From: Epiperipatus broadwayi
Taxonomy: Eukaryota > Onychophora > Udeonychophora > Euonychophora > Peripatidae
Reading direction: 5' to 3'
Length of the DNA stretch: 64,000 nucleotides
Assembly: GCA_028023455.1 (NCBI GenBank)
Contig: JAQFVV010012512.1
Coordinates: forward strand, 1,592,413-1,656,412
Made by a program: the position numbers and the translations under genes. Under the pieces are notes generated by a model. It saw only the letters and a list, made by a program, of their open reading frames with translations, was not told the origin of the DNA and did not search any database. This document shows positions 55,810 to 64,000 of this stretch, in pieces. The first letter of the stretch is position 1. Each line of letters begins with the position of its first letter.

Positions 55810-58800
55810 TATACACAAACAAAAAAAATTTGCTTTGAACTTGGTGTTGAACTCAACAGCCGAGAAGAAGTTATGTCCTGGAAAGGTAACGCTAGTTATA
55901 TATTTTATAGCTATCGTTTGGGCATACATACTCTCCGAGTATGTTCTTCTCTGCCTAAGAGACCGATGATTCGAATCCACATATTCGAACATGGTTCAAC
56001 ATATATATATATATCACTAAATATTTCTGCTATAAATTAAAATGGATACTCCTTATTTATATCATATTTAGTATGTGTACATCCATGATTATAATATAAA
56101 ATTTTCTATTAAGTGAAAAGAGTTTCATATTTTTGCGTTTGATTGGAAATTTTTATTTAAAAAAATAAAATAAATAATAGCTTTCCAAAATTATATTTTA
56201 AATGAATTTCACTTAATATGTGTAATTTCACTTTAAATCAATTTTGCATATATATAAAAAAATCCACTAGAATAAAACTACAAATTTTTTTAAAAATGCA
56301 TGTATATATCACTAGATATTTCTGCTTTAAATTAAAATGCATATCTCTTATGTACATATTATATTTAGTTTGTGTACATAATATATGTATAAGAAATCAA
56401 TAAGTAAATGTCTGTTTAAAATTGTTTGACTTTTTTTTTTAATTTTTTTTTTAGAAAAAAAAAGCTTAAACAAAACAATATTATAAATAAACTTTCTTAT
56501 TATTTTAAAAAAATCTTTATACCACCCTCTTGCAAAAAATCTTTAAAACAAGTTAAAGTTTTAAAAACAATTTAAATTTGAAAAAGCAAAATATTCATTA
56601 TTTTTCCACTCTCTGTTCTATATCTAAGAAACTAGATGGCATACCTAAAAGATTAATGTCCACTGTAGATTATCCTGGTATTAATTAGTTATATACCAAA
56701 TTTCAAGAAACTGTATTGAATTTAAATGTATTATACATCAATTTTAAAATTTTATTCTAACTTAAAAGATCAAAATATGACGAATTAACATGCCATCAAA
56801 GAAACTGATTTTCCAACTTCAATAAAAGCATTTAAAAAGGTAAAAGTTAAATAATTTTAAGCAAAACCCAAAATTATATTCTATTTAGCCATAAAAATGT
56901 TGTTAGTGAAAAAACAGCCTGTTACAAAATATAACTGAAATAGGCAAACGGTCTTATTGAAATAATGGCAAAAATGATATTAATTACAAAAATACATATT
57001 TATTGAAAAACATTGGAGGATTTTGTACAAAGGTGTTTTTATTTCAGCTGGAGAAAAGATATATAAATCAATTTAAATAAATCAGATATTTGATGTAAAT
57101 ATAATAAGTAGAAATGTTCCAGTTTTCAAACAGTTACAGTGAATCTTTCAAAAATATAGTGACAGACATTATATGTGGAAATTATTCTATTGGCAAAAAT
57201 AACTAACAATAAATAGCAACATATAAAAAGATGTATATCTAGATATAGTAATACAATGTGGCTGAATGTTCTAAAAAATTAGTTACTTGTAAACCTCCAT
57301 ATAATAGTCCATCTACAAAACCATGCATTGTGATATGTAGTCAACATGAATAAAATTATCAGTCCTGTAGAATCTTCATACAAAATGTTTAAAATTAGTT
57401 TTATAACTTAAATGCTGAAAAAAAAGTAAAAAGTAAATAAACAATTTCAAATAATGGACATAACTTGTGTAATCTAATAAATGGAATACTTATATAAATT
57501 GCTATAGTTGTAATTAAACATCAGAATTTTTTATGTGAAACGTTAAATTTAGTTTTTGTTTAGTTTAAACTGGTCCATTTTCTTTAAAATAGTTACTTCA
57601 ATATTTTATATGTCGGTAATATGTAGTGATCTTTGACAAACTGTAAAATAACAATTTTTAGCAGTTAATATTTGTATTATGCATAAATATAGGCTGACAA
57701 TTTGTTCGGAGGTGTGTGAGAGAGAAAGATGTTTTATTACTGAAACATTCTCCATAGTTTATAATTTTCCCTTTACAGAAGTTTTCTTTTTTCCAAATAT
57801 CTATGTGTTATTTAATTATATCTAAAAATAATATACAGTTATGTATTCTAATATGAAAGCTGCTGTAGTTATTTAAGATTTTATGATAAAGATATAATTA
57901 CAAAATGTATGAATAGATTTTATTGGTTTTTACTTTCCCCACATTATGATGATTGATGGGGCCTGTACCAATGGCATCAAAAACTATAAAAAATAAAAGT
58001 TATATACCGCAATTGGTGGTATATAAAATCGTGACTATTGCAGTCTTAGTACAATACTTCACACTATTGATAATACTCTGCTGTAAATTAATTAACAACT
58101 AGAAGTTTAATCATGAATATGTTATTTTTTGGCTGACTACAGAGGAATAGATTGTTATTTTAATGCAAATATGTAGATATTTAAGAAAAAAAAAGTATAA
58201 AACATAAAGCAAGATAATCATCATATACAAATAAAAATGGCAAACCAATTTATGATCACCTATTATTTCTACTTTATATTTGGCTTGAGATTGCAATTGA
58301 TCTTTAATCCCATGCTTTCAGAAAAATCAAGTCTAATTTAAATCCAAGCTGTAGAGGAAAACAATATATTACATTATTCTAGATTTTTCAGAGAGTAAAA
58401 AGCAAATATTTATTTTATATTTTCATGATAAAAACAATGCTTACCTCATAATTATTTTAAATGCAAAAAATTATATTTTTGTAGAAATAAGTATTTCAAT
58501 ATCTGCAATCATATAAGTTGATAATATAAATGGACGGTTTAGTTATTTTGCTGATAAGCAAATGTGGGATGGTTGGATAAATGAGTATAACAGCTTAAAT
58601 ATAATTTAGAAACATAACAGAACATGAAAAATATCTTACTTAGACAATGGACGCTTCTATTGAAACTCAAAGAATATGTTGCAATAAATAAATAACTTTC
58701 AGAATTATATAAAAAAATAGTATAATATAAAAAATCAATTTATTTCTGAACATTGGAATAAGAAAAAGGTTTGAAATCATTGTAAAATTGAAAATACTTA

Positions 58801-58835
58801 GACTACTGCTAATAAAATAAGTAAATGTAGTAGTC
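55810..58835. other. Unassigned A+T-rich DNA
   Basis: No gene or element recognised. 55930-55990 (GATTCGAATCCAC) has a B-box-like sequence but no convincing A box. Confidence 0.5.
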
Positions 58836-58839
58836 AAAC

Positions 58840-59500
58840 AGATGATTAGAGATAGATAGGTGAACTGATAGTTTTTTTTTCATGTGTCATAGCATTATCC
58901 GGGAAGCGAACCCGCTAACCCAGGACAACTGCTTATAAGGCAGATATGCTGATCCCTCGACCACCAACGGATAGAAAATCACATAGATAGATAAAGAGAT
59001 AGATAGGTAGATAGAGAGATAAACTTAGACTGATACATAGGCATGTAAATATATAGATAGGTAGTAGATTAGTGGTTTACTAGATAGTTAAATGGTTGGC
59101 TGGATGCATAAATAGATAGATAGATAGATAAGTAATAGATGGGTGATTGGACAGATAATTAAAGATATAGTTGGATGTGCAAATAAATGGATAGATAGAA
59201 AAACATAGATACGTAAATAAAAAAATAGATAAATGAGATATTTATTTTATATAGCATGATGTTTTAAACTGTATGGATAGATAGATGGTTAGATGGACAG
59301 TTGGATGAATGAACAAATAGAAGGAATGATAGATTGATAAATGGATAGATAGGCAGACAGATAAATATATACATAATAAATAGTCCATTGATAAATAAAT
59401 AAGTAAGTAGATAAAAAGATAGACAGTTAACAAATAAGCAGACAGAAAGATTCTTAAAAGAGAGATAGATGGGTATCTTAATAAATAGATAAAGATACAG
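58840..59500. repeat. Degenerate GATA/GATG tetranucleotide microsatellite
   Basis: Long imperfect GATA array, interrupted at about 58880-58975 by the tRNA-like pseudogene. It is the complement type of the array at 4390. Confidence 0.9.
58892..58973 (-). pseudogene. Decayed tRNA-like/SINE copy
   Basis: The minus strand reads GTTGGTGGTCGAGGGATCAG, CTGC-CTTATAA-GCAG and GGGTTCGCTTCCCGG, then an A tract. Same family as 26730 by D-arm, anticodon stem and trailing TGACA(C)ATG-A-tract. The anticodon loop reads TAT; an extra ~9 bases sit before the T arm. Not a working tRNA. Confidence 0.55.
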
Positions 59501-59839
59501 GTAAAATATCTATGCTAATCTTGTGAATGCTTAGATCAATGAAACCATGTGTATTTTTTCTGGCACTCTTAAATGAACATCAGTAGAATGGCTACTTGTA
59601 TTCTCAAATATCCCTCCAGCTAACTTCAGATACAGTTTGGTAACTATTAATGGATTCAACAAGATTGTTCAGCTTCAAATATTCCAATAAATCTAATTCT
59701 GAACAAACCCTCAAATATCAGGCAAAATAAAGGCAGTCTTTCTGGGTTTCTTGGTTACTGGCCAGAAAATTAAAAATCTGATTGAATGCAAAAATAAATG
59801 AATAGATAGAAAAACATAAATAAATAAAACCATCAAAAC

Positions 59840-60290
59840 ATCACATGATTGCCATTTCATATGCTTACACATGCTATTAATAAGTGTACCAAACACTCCA
59901 TACAATACTGCCACTGAATGCAAGCTTTCATAATCATTGGATGCAAGAAGGTTAATATATAAAATCACTATTCAGCACCTTCTCATCCAACATTCCCAGA
60001 CTAATTCTATCTAGTGGCTCTCCACCCACCATCATTTACCTATTGGTTAACTACAAAGGCAGGAGCTTAGGCTTGAAACATGATGGTGTTTTTATTTTGG
60101 GCTCCTGGCTTTATAGTTAACTAAATAAATAAAAGATGGCTGCTGGAGTGTTGCATTAGGTTTTAAAATCTGGGTTGCTTTCAAATCCAATGCTCTTCAC
60201 TGATGAAAGCCACAAGATAGAGACTTGTCAGGGGATGTTGAATGAGTAGGAACTAGATAGGGATTTTATGCACAAACCTTCCTCTGAGCT
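59840..60290. repeat. Foldback element, 3'-truncated member
   Basis: Matches 23215-23960 in order: ATCACATGAT, TATGCTTAC, CACTCCATACA, CATTGGATGCAAGAAGG, CATCCAACATTCCCAGACTA, the interior AAAAGATGGCTGCTGGAG, then GGGATTTTATGCACAAACC; it ends where the outer right arm should begin. The interior is shorter than at 23215. Confidence 0.75.
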
Positions 60291-60573
60291 CTCCTCTACC
60301 CACTGACTTTGTGCAAAATTATTATGTTTAGAGAAATGTATAAATTACCTTTGACAGTATGCTTGTTCAATAGGTAATGCCAGGGAAATTTCATATAAAA
60401 GATTAAAGTGACAAAAGAAAAAGTGGTGAAATTTCCAAAATATTATATTTTAGTTAGTTACTGCAAATCTACAAGAAGATCCTGGTGCCCTCTTAAATAA
60501 ATTAAAAACTGATTTCATAAATTATGATTTTGGAATGCCATGTAATGTTGGGTTTAATATTCTTAACTTAAAA

Positions 60574-61770
60574 TACTGTTGAAAATCTTTTATTTTTTAA
60601 ATATTGATGATTTTTTTTATGTTTTTTAAAAATATTAATGAAAAGTAGGTTAATTAGTTTTATTTTTTATTTTTTAATATTCCATGACTGTTGAAATCCT
60701 GGACTTTTATTTTGAAAAGTAGAAAATGTAAATTGCCTTTTGATTTTTTTCATAGGCTTATAGCAAATATAAATTGCATTTTGATTTTTGAAAGATTTAT
60801 GTAAATTGTGATCATGTATGTTAATGCAAAATATTTAGTCACATGGATTGATAACTGTATGAAAATAATGTTCTTGTTTTATAATTATCAGTGAAAATTA
60901 TTATTTTTTATTACATGTGAAATAATGGCAATTTTGTAATGGTATGCATGAAATGAAGCAAACTGACTTCTAGAACATGTATAGATATCAAATGATCAAC
61001 AGTAGTGAACCAAGAATTTCTGGTAAGAAAAAACTAAAATTCTATTGTTTGTAAAAAAAATATGATTTATTTCATATTTTATAAGTTATAATCTTTTGGC
61101 ATATAGTATAATTCATATTATAAAACCCCTTCTCCAAGTATGCCAGTGCTTTGCACTGACAAAACTATCATCTCCTCTTCCCTTCATGGGCATTATTTAT
61201 TAACATTCGTATTTTACAACTTATAATCTTTAAGTATTTGGAATTTGTAAGCTTGGTTTAATCAGTTTATTAATTAATATGTTTTCCAATTTCTTTGGTT
61301 TTTCCTTTACGTTTTTCTGTTTAAGTACAATAAATTTATGTCTGATGTACTATGCACTCAGCGCCATTTGAATTTTAAAACTCATCCAAAACTACTGTTG
61401 AAAATCTTTTGTTTTTTAAATATTGATAAATTTATTGTTTTTCTATTTTTTAAATATTAATGAACAATAAGTTAGTTCGATTTTTTTTTTTTTTGGTACT
61501 CCATGAAATAATGTTAAAAATCAGGAGTTTTATTTTTTAAGTGTAAAAACATAAATTGCCTTTTGATTTCTTTCATATACTTATAGCAAATGTAAATTGC
61601 ATTTTGACTTTTGAAAGATTTATGAAAATTGCAATGATGTATATTAATTCAAAGTATTTAGTCACATGATTTGATAAAGTATAATTGTATGAAAATAGTG
61701 CTTTTGTTTTATAAGTATTGCTGAAAATTGGTGTTTTTTTTATATTAAATGTGAAATACTGATTAAATTT
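60574..61770. repeat. Two diverged ~370-bp direct repeats 820 bp apart
   Basis: ACTGTTGAAAATCTTTT at 60574 recurs at 61394, and similarity continues through AAATTGCCTTTTGATTT, TTGCATTTTGA, TTTAGTCACATG and GTGAAATA. Open frames here (61573-61914, minus) are by-products. Confidence 0.8.
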
Positions 61771-61779
61771 AGGATTTTT

Positions 61780-64000
61780 ATTTTTAAATACTTGATGGCA
61801 GTTGTGAAGTTTGCATTTTGATTTTTTAATTAATGATAAAATTTGCGATTTTGTAACTGCCCTCTTTGAAACTACGTGTTGATAATTCAGGCATTTATCG
61901 CTTGGATGTGTCACCGTGGCTTTTGGATGGGTTTTAAAATTAAATATGCCATCAAGTGCTTACTACATCAGCACTGAATCCTTTTTCATAATCAGGTAAC
62001 CCTTTAAGTATTACTTTATTTTCACACATGTTTAGCCATAGAAAACAATGTTGCATGTTTCAGATAATACGTAATATATTTTTATCATTTTACTTTTTAT
62101 TCACAATTTATGTTTTGATAATAAATAACAACTGTTTTTCTTTTTCCATAAATATTTCTTAAAAGAATTTTCTTTGAAATTTTCCTTATTTTTGTTTAAT
62201 TATAATATTAGAATATTTTAGCTTAAGCACATTTCCTCAGTTTCATATTTTTGAAGGTTTTTTTATTTTATAAACTTTTAAAATTTTGAGTCTTGATTTG
62301 GTTACACCAACAATTTGATTTTTTGGTCACATGATTTTTGCTTTCTATTTTCAGTTAGGACATTTTCTAATTTTTTTTCCAAACTAGGCATTTTCTAAAA
62401 TCCAATATATTTCATATTTTGATTTTCTAAAGGTATTTGATTTTTTTTTGATTGAGAATAGTTCTAAAAAATTTGCATTATAAAATTTAATTTTTAATGA
62501 AAACTGGCATTTTAACTAATGATCAAAATAAGTGAAGCTAATAAAGTACCACTACCCTTTCCCATGTTATCTGCCTTCATTTAGTGCTTCGTTGTATCAG
62601 CGGCAGATTTAAGGCTCTTCTTAGAAACCAAAATGGCAGGAAAGCACACTGTAAATTAGTACCAATAAATTTGTCGTAAAATAGTTTATTATAATAACTG
62701 TATTTGTGAATAGGTAGAATACATTCATAATAAGCAAAATAATATTATTTAAATAAATTAAAGCTTCAATAATTATAAGTAAGGCTGTATAGTAATTACA
62801 GTAGTTTATAAAATATAACTAATTGAAAAATGCCACATTAGGAAATGTGCCTAAAATGAATAATGGGTCTTATTAATGTGATGTACAATAAAATGTTTTT
62901 TTAATAAAATAGTGCAGGTAATTTTCTTTCCTTATTACTACAGTCAAATTTATCAAATTCTATTTTTAAAAATAAAATACATATAAATAAAATAAAAGTG
63001 AATATGTACATTATTTTTATTTTACAGTATTATTACATAATTATTGTGTAAAAATAATGAGAAATATTTAATAAACTATTAAAAAAGTCATATATCTTTT
63101 ATTCCAAAATATCCCTTAAAGTAATCTTCAAATGTTTAGGAAATCAGTTTACAGTGAACTAAACCCATCACTCTTTGAAAACTATATCTTTTTTTATGTA
63201 GACTACTGGATGATATTGATCTTTTAGACTTTAGATAGGTATAAAAAAGCAATCTAAAGTGAGAATTATTACACCATCTCTGAATTAAACTGTGATGTAA
63301 ACAAATGGACCTGGTTATGAAGAAATTAACTAAATAAATACAGACAACTCCACTCTTCATATAAAACACCATTCCTACAACATCGTTCAATAATTGAGAG
63401 AACAGACCATGTAACATATTCCTATAACATTGTTTCATTCTAATATGGTTTGAGAATTTCCCCCTACAACACAGTATTTGTACAACAAGTTTTGACAATT
63501 AGAAAAATTCATGTATAACAATAGACATGATAGATTTTAAGAGCAAACATCACCTCTCTCGGTATTTGTCATTCGAGCATGTATGAAACCCTAATTTCAT
63601 GATGATTAGTAGTGAAGAAGAAAACAGGTAATATTTATATGTAAAACTGTTGATCAATTATTGTTTTACTAAACATATTTCTTTTAGTTATAAAATTCAA
63701 ATAATATACTCTTTTTTTAACGTTTGGAACCTAATTCTGTTTTTTTTTACTACTTATTTGCTTCCTATAACAAGAATTCATACAACATAAGAACTTATTG
63801 ATCGATCATCTTATATGGGGGGGGTGTATCTTTAATTTGTTAAATTCCATATGAAACAATCATCTAAAATAAGTCTTTCACTTAAACGTTTGATTCCAAT
63901 AATATTTTAATTGACAAACAAAAGTTGTTTGTGTTCTTGTTCTATAATTTCACACTCACCACTGCTACATATCTATATTGATTTATCAACCTATGTTTTC
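61780..64000. other. Unassigned A+T-rich DNA
   Basis: Repeated short TTTTGATTTT-type motifs to about 62460. A 120-codon minus-strand frame at 63136-63498 is the longest unexplained one here; it is Cys/Ser/Leu-rich with no recognised domain, so it is listed only as a possibility. Confidence 0.45.

Noticed and set aside
55930-55990. GATTCGAATCC considered as a tRNA gene
   Set aside because: Only a B-box-like sequence; no acceptor stem or D arm could be folded around it.
59242-59968. Minus-strand open frames of 63 and 85 codons
   Set aside because: The first is GATA-repeat translation; the second runs from the foldback element into repeat sequence.
61573-61914. 113-codon minus-strand open frame
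   Set aside because: Lies mostly in the second copy of a diverged non-coding direct repeat; the equivalent frame in the first copy is not kept.
63136-63498. 120-codon minus-strand open frame
   Set aside because: No domain, no repeat support and no splice or promoter context; a chance frame cannot be excluded, so not called as a gene.

Overview
This is eukaryotic nuclear DNA: strongly A+T-rich, gene-poor and repeat-dense, with no bacterial operons, no rRNA and no convincing multi-exon gene. The repeats (Penelope-like elements, ZBED5/GTF2IRD2-type hAT transposons, Gypsy-type LTR elements, tRNA-derived SINEs, long foldback repeats, TA, GATA and TTA microsatellites) fit a mollusc genome, most likely a cephalopod such as an octopus. 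The taxon is inferred from repeat style, not from a diagnostic gene. One 500-base N run (35023-35522) is an assembly gap.

Layout. 91-3871: decayed minus-strand Gypsy-type LTR retrotransposon with both LTRs and a 5-bp target-site duplication. 4390-4745: TATC-type microsatellite, then an ~825-bp palindrome (4796-5620). 6560-7010: Penelope GIY-YIG relic and a SINE. 7928-10785: hAT transposon relic with recognisable inverted ends, carrying a nested foldback element. 10895-11640: Penelope reverse-transcriptase relic. 12940-14560: first copy of a duplicated unit with an unrecognised intronless ORF of 160 codons. 17500-17790: SINE. 19542-20980: ~415-bp tandem units ending in an inverted copy. 20997-21732: palindrome made of two inverted Penelope 3' ends. 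23215-23960: foldback element. 24150-25740: second copy of the duplicated unit. 26730-26993: tRNA-Glu-like pseudogene and a (TTA)n tract. 28100-28790: SINE and a minus-strand hAT relic. 29887-35022: young non-autonomous LTR element with ~2.2-kb LTRs. 35975-37020: inverted/direct repeat cluster. 40205-40425: palindrome. 43250-44830: third copy of the duplicated unit, inverted and broken. 47564-52048: non-autonomous LTR element with 4-bp target duplication and one coiled-coil ORF. 54820-55805: solitary LTR with primer-binding-site-like sequence. 58840-60290: GATA-type microsatellite and another foldback copy. 60574-61760: diverged ~370-bp direct repeats.

The most interesting item is the triplicated unit. 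Three segments (two forward, one inverted) share a short helical ORF that I do not recognise, an exact ATGCAAAT octamer 147-158 bp before the ORF start in every copy, and a 3' flank holding the same old SINE. Shared flanks on both sides mean DNA-level duplication rather than retrocopying. The copies form a decay series: copy 1 open, copy 2 open only in its C-terminal half, copy 3 with stops and frame breaks. The rest is mobile-element debris; apart from these ORFs and two weak candidate exons I see no host protein-coding sequence.
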